Shown: positions 1 to 6,547 of the stretch, piece after piece
How positions within the stretch are numbered: the first letter of the stretch is position 1
Layout of the letters: each line of letters starts with the position of its first letter
Source of the DNA: Actinophytocola sp963727495
GTDB lineage: Bacteria > Actinomycetota > Actinomycetes > Mycobacteriales > Pseudonocardiaceae
NCBI GenBank assembly: GCA_963727495.1
Contig: CAVSGQ010000021.1
Coordinates: 186,001 to 250,000, forward strand
Length of the DNA stretch: 64,000 nt
Direction of reading: 5' to 3'
The notes under the pieces: generated by a model
Told to the model about the DNA's origin: nothing
Databases searched by the model: none
Seen by the model: the letters and a program-made list of their open reading frames with translations, nothing else
Translations under genes and position numbers: made by a program

Positions 1-554
1 GGGATGCGGATCGACCCGGCGCCGTCCGAGCCGATCGCCGCCGGCACCAGCCCGGCGGCGACCGCGGCCGCGGACCCGCCGGACGAGCCGCCGGGTGTGT
101 GGCCGAGGTGCCACGGGTTGCGGGTGACGCCGAACGCCTCGCCCTCGGTGATCGGCCACAGGCCGAGCTCGGGAGTGTTGGTCTTGCCGACGATCACCGC
201 ACCGGCCTCCCGCAGCTGGCGGACCAGCTCGGCGTCGCGCTCGGCGGGCGGGAAGTCGCCCGGGCAGCCGAACGCGGTCGGCTCGCCGGTCAGGTCGAGG
301 TCGTCCTTGATCGCCACCGGCACGCCGAGCAGGGCCCTGCGCTCGCCGGCGGCGAGCCGCCGGTCGGCCGCGGCGGCCTCCTCGCGGGCGGCGGCGGCGC
401 GCACCCGGCGGAACGCGTTCAGCGTCGGCTGGGCCGCCTCGATCCGGCGCAGCGCCTCGTCGACCAGCGTGACCGACGACACCTCGCCCGCGGCCAGCCG
501 CGCGGCCTGCGCCTCCAACCCCGTGAACCGGGCGGTCGGTGCGGTGGTGGTCAT
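1..554 (-). CDS. Amidase signature family hydrolase, N-terminal part
   Basis: Reads leftwards from ATG at 554 and runs off the window, leaving about 184 residues. It has the amidase-signature core: Lys83 in VAIKDD, the Ser-rich GGSSGGSAAA loop and the second Ser region GSDGAGSIRIP, so the Ser-cisSer-Lys triad of the family is all visible. Members hydrolyse carboxamides (glutamyl-tRNA amidotransferase A, acetamidase, aryl-amidase types); the missing C-terminus holds the substrate-specific part, so no substrate is assigned. The start is supported by GGGGAGG shortly upstream, which lies inside the conserved leader element at 555-661. Divergent from the siderophore-interacting gene. Confidence 0.9.
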   Translation of the reverse strand, partial: MTTTAPTARFTGLEAQAARLAAGEVSSVTLVDEALRRIEAAQPTLNAFRRVRAAAAREEAAAADRRLAAGERRALLGVPVAIKDDLDLTGEPTAFGCPGDFPPAERDAELVRQLREAGAVIVGKTNTPELGLWPITEGEAFGVTRNPWHLGHTPGGSSGGSAAAVAAGLVPAAIGSDGAGSIRI

Positions 555-661
555 GGCTGTTCCGCCTCCCCGGGATCAACCCTTGTGGTCACCAGTGGTC
601 GGCGACGTTCGGTTCGGCACGTACCGGTGGCTGGGTCGCGTCTCGTTCCCCTTGGGTGCGG
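555..661 (-). promoter_or_regulatory. Conserved leader element, copy A (putative cis-acting RNA)
   Basis: This 107-nt stretch directly precedes the amidase start and ends in its Shine-Dalgarno. It aligns nearly end to end with 39905-40008 upstream of yrbEA. Shared blocks include CCGCACCCAAGGGGAACG, CAGCCAC, GTACGT, CCGAAC and GGGGAGGCGGAAC. In both copies the 5' CCGCACCC can pair with GGGGAGGCGG, which contains the ribosome binding site, and its ACCC can pair instead with a GGGT just before it. That suggests a switchable leader (inference). I do not recognise it as a known riboswitch class. Confidence 0.55.
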
Positions 662-689
662 TTGGCAGCCACGCGATCGGGCCTCCTGA

Positions 690-707
690 TGTTCGTTCGA
701 ACGAACA
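690..707. promoter_or_regulatory. Perfect 18-bp palindromic operator
   Basis: TGTTCGTTCGAACGAACA is its own reverse complement and lies between the divergent amidase and siderophore-interacting genes, about 45 bp before the latter. Length and symmetry are typical of a TetR-family dimer site. No regulator gene is next to it in the window, so the binding protein is unknown. Confidence 0.6.
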
Positions 708-752
708 GTACCGCGCCGCGCAGGGCGCGGGCCAGGTGGGAAGATGGAAGCG

Positions 753-1520
753 ATGACTGTGCAGACGGCTGCCCGGCGGACGCGCCGGCCGGAGACCAGG
801 CTGTGGCGGGTACCGGTGCGGCGGGTGGAGCGGGTGACCCCGAGGCTCGTCCGGGTGACGGTCAGCGGCGACGACCTGGCGGACTTCGCCGGCGCCGGTA
901 CCGACCAGAACGTGATGCTGTACTTCTACCCCGACGACGTCGAGCTGCCCGAGCCGCTGACGCTCGAGGCCGCCCGCGGGATGTGGTCCCAGGTCCGCCC
1001 GCTGACCAGGACCTACACCGTCCGCCGGCACGACCCGGCCGCCCGCGAGATCGACTTCGACTTCGTGCTGCACGACGCCCCCGGCCCCGCGTCGGACTGG
1101 GCGCGCGGCGCGCAGCCGGGCGACCGGCTGATATTCGTGGGCCCGTCGCCCGCCTACCGGCCGGACCCCGCCGTGGACTGGCACCTGCTGGCCGGCGACG
1201 AGACCGCGCTGCCGGCCATCGCGGCGATCCTGGACGCGCTCCCGGAGGGCGCGGTGACCAGGGTGTTCGCCGAGGTCGAGGACGCCGCCGAGGAGCTGCC
1301 GCTGCCCGTGCCGGCGACCTGGGTGCACCGTTCGGCGGGCGGCACCCTCGCCGGCGCGGTGGCCGCGGCCGACCTGCCGTCCGGCCGCGTCGGCGCGTGG
1401 CTCGCGGGGGAGCGCTCGTCGATGGTGGCCCTGCGCGCGCACCTGCTGGACGAGCGCGGCTTCGACCGGCGTGACGTGCGTCCCACCACCTACTGGCGGC
1501 GGGGCGTCGCAGGCAGCTGA
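753..1520 (+). CDS. Siderophore-interacting protein (FAD-dependent ferric-siderophore reductase)
   Basis: About 255 residues, the usual length of the SIP/ViuB family, which reduces ferric siderophores with NAD(P)H and FAD in the cytoplasm to release iron. The FAD-binding RTYTVRRHD motif is near residue 85, the mid-protein LLAGDETALPAI region is the NAD-domain signature, and the C-terminal TYWRRG is characteristic. Start taken at ATG 753, preceded by GGAAG; an in-frame ATG at 744 with GTGGGAAG before it would add three residues. Monocistronic and divergent from the amidase, sharing the palindrome at 690-707. No siderophore biosynthesis or uptake gene adjoins it. Confidence 0.9.
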   Translation: MTVQTAARRTRRPETRLWRVPVRRVERVTPRLVRVTVSGDDLADFAGAGTDQNVMLYFYPDDVELPEPLTLEAARGMWSQVRPLTRTYTVRRHDPAAREIDFDFVLHDAPGPASDWARGAQPGDRLIFVGPSPAYRPDPAVDWHLLAGDETALPAIAAILDALPEGAVTRVFAEVEDAAEELPLPVPATWVHRSAGGTLAGAVAAADLPSGRVGAWLAGERSSMVALRAHLLDERGFDRRDVRPTTYWRRGVAGS

Positions 1521-1595
1521 CCTGCGTCATCGGAACTCAGGACCTCTCGGGATCGTTGCACGGTAAGGAGTTGCGTTCACGGAAGGGTGCGGACG

Positions 1596-2462
1596 GTGCA
1601 CAAGCACTACAACGGGCTGAAGACCGCGGTGCTGCTGGGCGGCATGAGCGCGCTCATCATCGCGATCAGCTCGCTGTTCGGCCGCACCGCGCTGTTCGTC
1701 GGTCTGGCCATCGCACTGCTGATGAACGGCTACGCGTACTTCAACTCCGACAAGCTCGCGCTGCGGGCGATGCACGCGCGGCCGGTATCGCAGGCCGAGC
1801 AGCCCGCGATGTACCGGATCGTGCGGGAGCTCGCGACGTCGGCGCGGCAGCCGATGCCGCGGCTGTACGTGAGCCCGACGCAGGCGCCGAACGCGTTCGC
1901 GACCGGCCGCAACCCGCGCAACGCGGCGGTGTGCTGCACCACGGGCATCCTGGAGCTGCTGGACCACCGGGAGCTGCGCGCGGTGCTCGGGCACGAGCTG
2001 TCGCACGTCTACAACCGGGACATCCTGATCTCGTGCGTGGCGGGGGCGCTGGCCAGCGTGGTCAGCGTGCTGGCCAACCTGGCGATCTTCGCCGGCCTGT
2101 TCGGCGGCTCGGACGACGACCGCCCCAACCCGATCGCGCTGCTGCTGCTGGCGCTGCTGGGGCCGATCGCGGCCGGGATCGTGCAGATGGCGGTGTCCCG
2201 GTCGCGGGAGTACCAGGCCGACGAGTCCGGCGCGGAGCTCACCGGGGACCCGCTCGCGCTGGCGTCCGCGTTACGCAAGCTGGAGCACGGCACGCGGCTC
2301 GCGCCGCTGGCGCCCGAGCCGCAGGTCGTGTCCCAGTCCCACCTGATGATCGCCAACCCGTTCCGCCCCGGCGAGCGCGCGGCCCGGCTGTTCTCCACCC
2401 ACCCGCCGATCGAGGACCGCATCCGCCGCCTCGAGAACATGGCCCGCCGCGGCCTCCACTGA
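1596..2462 (+). CDS. htpX: HtpX-type membrane zinc metalloprotease (M48)
   Basis: 288 residues from GTG 1596; GGAAGGG eight bases upstream favours this start over GTG 1587, which would overlap the binding site. Two hydrophobic N-terminal helices (about residues 10-45) precede the catalytic HELSH at 133-137, and the third zinc ligand lies in SREYQADESGAE. Two further hydrophobic segments lie between these. HtpX is a membrane protease that degrades misfolded membrane proteins with its active site in the cytosol. Single gene, convergent with rfbA across a short repeat tract. Confidence 0.93.
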   Translation: MHKHYNGLKTAVLLGGMSALIIAISSLFGRTALFVGLAIALLMNGYAYFNSDKLALRAMHARPVSQAEQPAMYRIVRELATSARQPMPRLYVSPTQAPNAFATGRNPRNAAVCCTTGILELLDHRELRAVLGHELSHVYNRDILISCVAGALASVVSVLANLAIFAGLFGGSDDDRPNPIALLLLALLGPIAAGIVQMAVSRSREYQADESGAELTGDPLALASALRKLEHGTRLAPLAPEPQVVSQSHLMIANPFRPGERAARLFSTHPPIEDRIRRLENMARRGLH

Positions 2463-2465
2463 CCA

Positions 2466-2525
2466 CCGCGAGTCCCCCGCTCCGGACCCGCGAGTCCCCC
2501 GCTCCGGACCGGCGAGTTACCCGCT
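2466..2525. repeat. 22-bp tandem direct repeat between convergent genes
   Basis: Two identical 22-bp units (2466-2487 and 2488-2509, each containing CGCGAGTCCCCCGCTCCGG) are followed by a partial third unit whose GCGAGTTACCCGCT contains the rfbA stop codon. The repeat fills the whole htpX-rfbA gap. Confidence 0.7.
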
Positions 2526-3398
2526 GGCGCCCGCCGCGAGCGCGATCGACATCACGTAGTCGCCGTAGCCGGACCTGGCGAGCTTGGCACCGAGGGCGTA
2601 GCAGTCGTCCGCGCTGATGAAGCCCTGGTCGAGGGCGATCTCCTCGAGGCAGGCCATGCGCACACCGGTGCGGTGCTCGAGCACCTGCACGAACTGCCCG
2701 GCGGCGAGCAGCGAGTCGTGCGTGCCGGTGTCCAACCAGGCGAACCCGCGGCCGAGGTCGATGAGCCGGGCGCGGCCCTCCCGCAGGTAGGTGAGGTTGA
2801 CGTCGGTGATCTCGAGCTCGCCGCGAGCGGACGGGGTGAGGCCCTTGGAGATCTCGACGACGTCGTTGTCGTAGAAGTAGAGCCCGGTGATCGCCCGGTT
2901 GGACCTGGGCTTGGCGGGCTTCTCCTCGATGGAGAGCAGCTTGCCGTCCGCGTCGACCTCGCCGACGCCGTAGCGCTGCGGGTCCTTGACCGGATAGCCG
3001 AAGAGGACGGCGCCGTCGATCCCGCTGACGTAGTCCTGCATGACCGCGGAGAAGTCCGCGCCGAAGAAGATGTTGTCCCCGAGGACGAGGGCGACGTCGT
3101 CGTTCCCGACGAAGCGCTCGCCGATGATGAAGGCCTCGGCCAGCCCGTTCGGCTGGGGCTGCTCGGCGTAGGAGAGCTCGATGCCGAACTGGTTGCCCGA
3201 GCCCAGCAGCTTGCGGAAGTTCGGCAGGTCGTCGGGCGTGGAGATGATCAGGACGTCCCGGATGCCGGCCAGCATGAGGACCGACAGCGGGTAGTAGATC
3301 ATCGGCTTGTCGTAGACCGGCAGGAGCTGTTTGGAGACCGCCTGGGTGATCGGATGCAGGCGCGTTCCGCTACCCCCAGCGAGGATGATCCCTTTCAT
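2517..3398 (-). CDS. rfbA: Glucose-1-phosphate thymidylyltransferase
   Basis: 293 residues. It makes dTDP-glucose from dTTP and glucose-1-phosphate, the first step to dTDP-rhamnose and other deoxysugars for cell-wall arabinogalactan or glycosylated products. The N-terminus KGIILAGGSGTRLHPIT is the nucleotidyltransferase signature and is followed by SKQLLPVYDKPMIYYP. Start chosen at ATG 3398 because the signature begins at residue 2 and GGGAAGG lies just upstream; the frame is open 13 codons further. Other rml genes are not in the window. The stop codon lies within the repeat tract. Confidence 0.95.
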   Translation of the reverse strand: MKGIILAGGSGTRLHPITQAVSKQLLPVYDKPMIYYPLSVLMLAGIRDVLIISTPDDLPNFRKLLGSGNQFGIELSYAEQPQPNGLAEAFIIGERFVGNDDVALVLGDNIFFGADFSAVMQDYVSGIDGAVLFGYPVKDPQRYGVGEVDADGKLLSIEEKPAKPRSNRAITGLYFYDNDVVEISKGLTPSARGELEITDVNLTYLREGRARLIDLGRGFAWLDTGTHDSLLAAGQFVQVLEHRTGVRMACLEEIALDQGFISADDCYALGAKLARSGYGDYVMSIALAAGASG

Positions 3399-3479
3399 CG
3401 CCCTTCCCCGGTCGCTCGACGGTTCGACCCCGCACACGGTAGCCGGGGGTGGTATCGCCGCCCTGGACCGCCGTGGGCG

Positions 3480-3971
3480 TCAGCGGTAGTTGGTGAACTG
3501 GAGCGCGATCCCGAAGTCGGAACCCTTGAGCAGGGCGATGACCTCCTGCAGGTGGTCCTTCTTCTTGCCGGAGACGCGGAGCTGGTCGCCCTGGATCTGG
3601 GCCTGGACGCCCTTGGGCGCCTCGTCCCGGATCTTCTTGGCGATCTGCTTGGCCTTGTCGGAGGAGATCCCCTGCACGATGCTGCCGGTGACCTTGTAGG
3701 TCTTGCCGGACACGGACGGCTCGCCGACGTCGAAGGCCTTCAGCGAGATCTGCCGCTTGACCAGCTTGTCCTTGAACACCTCGACCGCGGCCTTGCACCG
3801 CTCCTCGGTCTCGGCCTCGATGGTCACCGCTTCCTCGCCGGCCCACTTGACGGACGCTCCGGTCCCCCGGAAGTCGAACCGGGTGGACAGCTCCTTGCCC
3901 GCCTGGTTGAGCGCGTTGTCGACCTCCTGCCGGTCGACCTTGCTCACCACGTCGAAAGACGGATCCGCCAC
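3480..3971 (-). CDS. YajQ family nucleotide-binding protein
   Basis: 163 residues, full length for YajQ/UPF0234, a duplicated ferredoxin-like fold that binds cyclic di-GMP in some bacteria and RNA or tRNA in others. N-terminal ADPSFDVVSKVDRQEV and C-terminal GSDFGIALQFTNYR are the family's conserved ends. The neighbouring tRNA-Tyr is divergent. The GGDEF-EAL protein at 24659 makes a cyclic di-GMP link possible, but nothing in the sequence proves it. Confidence 0.92.
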   Translation of the reverse strand: MADPSFDVVSKVDRQEVDNALNQAGKELSTRFDFRGTGASVKWAGEEAVTIEAETEERCKAAVEVFKDKLVKRQISLKAFDVGEPSVSGKTYKVTGSIVQGISSDKAKQIAKKIRDEAPKGVQAQIQGDQLRVSGKKKDHLQEVIALLKGSDFGIALQFTNYR

Positions 3972-4110
3972 CTGCCACGCACCTCCACGTCACTTCTCCC
4001 CGCGTCCCGGATGTTACCGCCGGCCTCCCGCGGGGCGAGGAGTACCGGTTGGCCGACGCGCGGAACCGTTGGGTAAGGTTTCCGCCGTCCAGCCATGCTG
4101 GACACAACCA

Positions 4111-4194
4111 GGCGGGTTGCCCGAGCGGTCAAAGGGAGCAGACTGTAAATCTGTCGCGAAAGCTACGAAGGTTCGAACCCTTCACCCGCCACCA
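4111..4194 (+). tRNA. tRNA-Tyr (GTA)
   Basis: Class II tRNA with long variable arm. Acceptor GGCGGGT pairs with ACCCGCC, the anticodon loop of ACTGTAAATCT gives GTA, the T arm is GAAGG-TTCGAAC-CCTTC, and CCA is encoded. Its 3' half (4143-4192) is duplicated at 5568-5618, so the gene has served as an integration site. Confidence 0.96.
4143..4192 (+). repeat. attL-like 50-bp direct repeat inside tRNA-Tyr
   Basis: Anticodon loop to acceptor end of the tRNA, identical to 5568-5618 except that the second copy has one extra C in the T stem. This is the usual signature of site-specific integration into a tRNA 3' end. Confidence 0.8.
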
Positions 4195-4745
4195 CAAGGT
4201 TTGACCAGAAGATGCGGCATCTGGAGAGCTGCAGAATCGCGGTCAGTTGATCTTTGGGTGCGAGTTCGGTGCTCAGGTCGCTCGTTCACTCTGTTGTCCC
4301 TGCCGTGTCAGGCATCGGCTATGCGGCCGCATCAGGGCGCACAGCCTCCGTGGTTCGTTGTGTGGGTACGGCACGATACGGCGTGCGGCGTCGATGAGCG
4401 ATGACCCAGTCTGGGGCGGGGTCTATTGGCCATCCCCACCTGCGTCGGACCAGGTCCAGGGCAGGTGGTCCTGTCAACGGCGGCCGAACCTTGACTCCCT
4501 GGCGGGGTCGGCGAACGCAGTGAATGTCGGGCTGAAGACCCTTCTCCGTCCACACCTTCGAATCGTGCGGTACTTCGGACAGCACGGCCGGCGCTACCGT
4601 CGCGTTTGCCGCCGACCGACAGCGTCCTCGCCGGCCGGCACGGCCCGTTGAGCCGGCTCTCCGCGCGCCGGGCCACGATGTCGTCGACCAGTGGGCCGAC
4701 CGACCTCGACTCCGGGGGCTGTGCGGGGCGCTGGCGATGCACGCG
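4195..4745. other. Gene-poor left part of the tRNA-Tyr island
   Basis: About 550 bp without a convincing gene. Short open frames exist on both strands but lack family resemblance, ribosome binding sites and the strong third-position GC of the neighbours. No integrase remnant was recognised. Confidence 0.5.
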
Positions 4746-4746
4746 A

Positions 4747-4811
4747 TCTAGGGCGTACTAGAGTACTGATATCTAGGGTCGACTAGACGCGTAGATCTAG
4801 GGTAGACTAGA
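4747..4811. promoter_or_regulatory. Three tandem palindromic operators of hicAB
   Basis: TCTAG-N6-CTAGA occurs three times, at 4747-4762, 4772-4787 and 4796-4811, with centres 25 and 24 bp apart, ending 8 bp before the hicA start. The spacing places copies about 2.3-2.4 helical turns apart. They are probably bound by the HicB antitoxin for autorepression (inference from TA operon habit). Confidence 0.7.
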
Positions 4812-4819
4812 CTGGGTCG

Positions 4820-5032
4820 GTGAAGAAGCGTGAGCTGCTCCGTCGTATCGCCCGGCAGGCGAAGGAGCGCAAGGTGGAGTGGGTGTTCGATGGCCCGGGG
4901 AGCAAACATGACATATGGATCCTCAAGGGCCGGAAGATCCCTGTGCCTCGGCACACCGAGATTGGCGAAGGTCTCGCCGAGGACATCTTCAAGGACTGTG
5001 AGTTCGCTCTTGGCAAGAGGTGGTGGAAGTGA
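4820..5032 (+). CDS. hicA: HicA-like mRNA interferase toxin
   Basis: 70 residues from GTG 4820. HicA toxins are small dsRBD-fold ribonucleases that cut mRNA. The family pattern is visible: basic KKRELLRRI start, then GPGSKHDIW with the catalytic-type His, and KIPVPRHTEIGEGLAEDIFKD, the conserved second half. It overlaps the hicB start by four bases (GTGA), so translation is coupled. It lies in the tRNA-Tyr island and its codon use is less GC-rich than its neighbours, consistent with transfer. Confidence 0.82.
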   Translation: MKKRELLRRIARQAKERKVEWVFDGPGSKHDIWILKGRKIPVPRHTEIGEGLAEDIFKDCEFALGKRWWK

Positions 5033-5403
5033 AGACCTACACGGCTGAGGTCCGGCGGGACGGCAAGTTCTGGCTGATTCGGATTCCCGAGATCGGTCGA
5101 TCCACCCAGGCTTTGAGGTACAAGGACGTGCCGGAGATGGCTTCTGATCTTATCGAGATCATGGAAGATGTCGGTGCCAACGACTACAACCTTCACCTCA
5201 AGGTGCTGCTTCCCGACACCGTGAAGGATCACCTCGCACGCGCCGAGGTGCTCCGTGAAGAGGCCAGGCGTAAGCAGGCTGAAGCGGCCAAGGAGTCGCG
5301 CGAAGCGGTGAAGCGCCTTCTGGCGGAGGGGTTGACGCAGCGTGAGGCGGCAGCTGTGCTGGAGATGTCCCCTCAGCGTGTAAATCAGCTAGTCAACTCC
5401 TGA
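5029..5403 (+). CDS. hicB: HicB-like antitoxin with C-terminal HTH
   Basis: 124 residues from GTG 5029, whose GTGA overlaps the hicA stop; AAGAGG lies eight bases upstream. An in-frame GTG at 5020 is possible. The N-terminal half (KTYTAEVRRDGKFWLIRIPEI) is the degraded RNase-H-like fold that caps HicA. A Lys/Glu-rich helix (about 75-98) links to a helix-turn-helix near the end (GLTQREAAAVLEMSPQRVNQ) that probably binds the three upstream palindromes. Confidence 0.8.
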   Translation: MKTYTAEVRRDGKFWLIRIPEIGRSTQALRYKDVPEMASDLIEIMEDVGANDYNLHLKVLLPDTVKDHLARAEVLREEARRKQAEAAKESREAVKRLLAEGLTQREAAAVLEMSPQRVNQLVNS

Positions 5404-5567
5404 TGCGTGGTTTCCGTACCCTGACATAACGCGCTCGCTTGGTGCCATGGATGCTTGGGTGCGAGTTGGGTCCGAACTTCGTTGTAAGAGTGTGACCCAT
5501 GAGCCGATGCTGCTGTTGGTGCGAACATGACCGCTGGTCAGCGACGTATGAGACGGTTGACGGTCGC
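5404..5567. other. Non-coding tail of the tRNA-Tyr island
   Basis: 164 bp between hicB and the duplicated tRNA half. I see no gene, hairpin terminator or integrase fragment. Confidence 0.4.
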
Positions 5568-5618
5568 CTGTAAATCTGTCGCGAAAGCTACGAAGGTTCG
5601 AACCCCTTCACCCGCCAC
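5568..5618 (+). repeat. attR-like copy of the tRNA-Tyr 3' half
   Basis: CTGTAAATCTGTCGCGAAAG starts a 51-bp copy of 4143-4192 that carries one extra C in the T-stem region. No 5' tRNA half precedes it, so it is not a tRNA gene. It marks the right end of a 1.4 kb insertion containing hicAB, and it overwrites the 3' end of the leftward pseudogene. Confidence 0.8.
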
Positions 5619-6093
5619 ACCAGCGCCAACAGCCCGGTGACCAGCACAAACAGGTCGCCGGACTGTTGGCCCGAGGGCGGGTGGCGTTTGATCCAACCGG
5701 GGGTTGGGGTGAGAGATGCTCCGGCCGCTCGCCGGTAACCGGGGTGCCGCAGTCGATTGCGCCGTACCGGCTGAACGCGTCCGGCTGCCGGTCGCGCCGC
5801 TGAGAATCAGTTGCACGCCGGAGATGGACAGCTCCAGATCGCGCGGCGGGGTCGTATCGAGTGTCTTCGTGTCCGTGCCGTCTGCGTTCAGGGGGAAGTC
5901 CCACACGGTCAGGCTGTACCGCGTGGTGATGCGCCTGTAGGTCGGCGGCGAGTCGTTGTGGAACGTTGTGATCGAGTAGCCGTAGCGGCCCGCCGCGTCG
6001 CGCAGGCGGCAGGCAGGTATAGCCGGTGTCGTCCGGTTCCTTGCAGCTCGCGGTGATCTTCGTCTTCTCGGCATCGCCGACGCCGGACATCAC
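5588..6093 (-). pseudogene. Decayed membrane-anchored protein gene
   Basis: Protein-like sequence is spread over three frames. Frame one runs from GTG-ATG near 6093 to DDTGYTC. A tandem CTGC duplication near 6010 shifts to a frame reading RLRDAAGRYGYSITTF and on to VQLILSGATG. A third segment reads FSRYGAIDCGTPVTGERP. The last gives PGWIKRHPPSGQQSGDL followed by a hydrophobic VLVTGLLALVW segment. The final codons and the stop at 5588 come from the duplicated tRNA sequence, so the insertion replaced the original C-terminus. Function unknown; it was probably the last gene of the ESX-like operon. Confidence 0.5.
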
Positions 6094-6142
6094 GTCCTGC
6101 TCGGCCTCGTGCTGGTGTGCCGGTCGCCCGATCCGGTTCCGG

Positions 6143-6547
6143 TCAGCGGCGGCGTCTCAGGATGGGTTGTGCCGGCTCGTCGTCCTTCACGCGTTGCAGG
6201 ATCGGGCCGCCCGGGTCGTGGGCGTCTCGCATCGCGGTCAGGGTGGACTGGTCGGTGCGGGCGCGGGTCTGGTCCCACACGCGGGCGCGTTCCTCGTCGG
6301 TCAGGTTGGACAGGCCTTGCTCGATCTTGTCAAGGTGCGTGCCGGCCGCTTCGATGAACTCCGGGGTCCGGAAGATCTCGCGTACGTTGCGGCGGCCGGC
6401 GAGCACATTGCTGACCAGTTTGCGGAGGTTCGGATCGTCGGACCTCCTGGCGAACGCGGCCAGGTTGGCTCGCAACTCCCGTGCGTCCTGTTCGCTGCCG
6501 TGGACCAAGCTGCTGATGCCTGAGTCCGTGTCGGCTCGGCGGTTCAC
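6143..6547 (-). CDS. Conserved hypothetical helical protein, partner of the ESX-like gene
   Basis: 134 residues from GTG 6547. Mostly charged helices (QDARELRANLAAF, THLDKIEQGLSNL, EERARVWDQTRART) ending in RRRR; no signal peptide or membrane segment. It lies immediately 3' of the ESX-like gene. A six-base C run at 6553-6558 decides whether the two are separate with a GTGA overlap, fused, or overlapping out of frame. I do not recognise the family. Confidence 0.6.
   Translation of the reverse strand: MNRRADTDSGISSLVHGSEQDARELRANLAAFARRSDDPNLRKLVSNVLAGRRNVREIFRTPEFIEAAGTHLDKIEQGLSNLTDEERARVWDQTRARTDQSTLTAMRDAHDPGGPILQRVKDDEPAQPILRRRR

Noticed and set aside
4247..4651. A 134-codon gene in the island
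   Set aside because: No ribosome site, no family resemblance, and composition unlike coding DNA of this genome.
5568..5618. Second tRNA-Tyr gene
   Set aside because: Only the 3' half is present, with no D arm or 5' acceptor strand and an extra C in the T stem.
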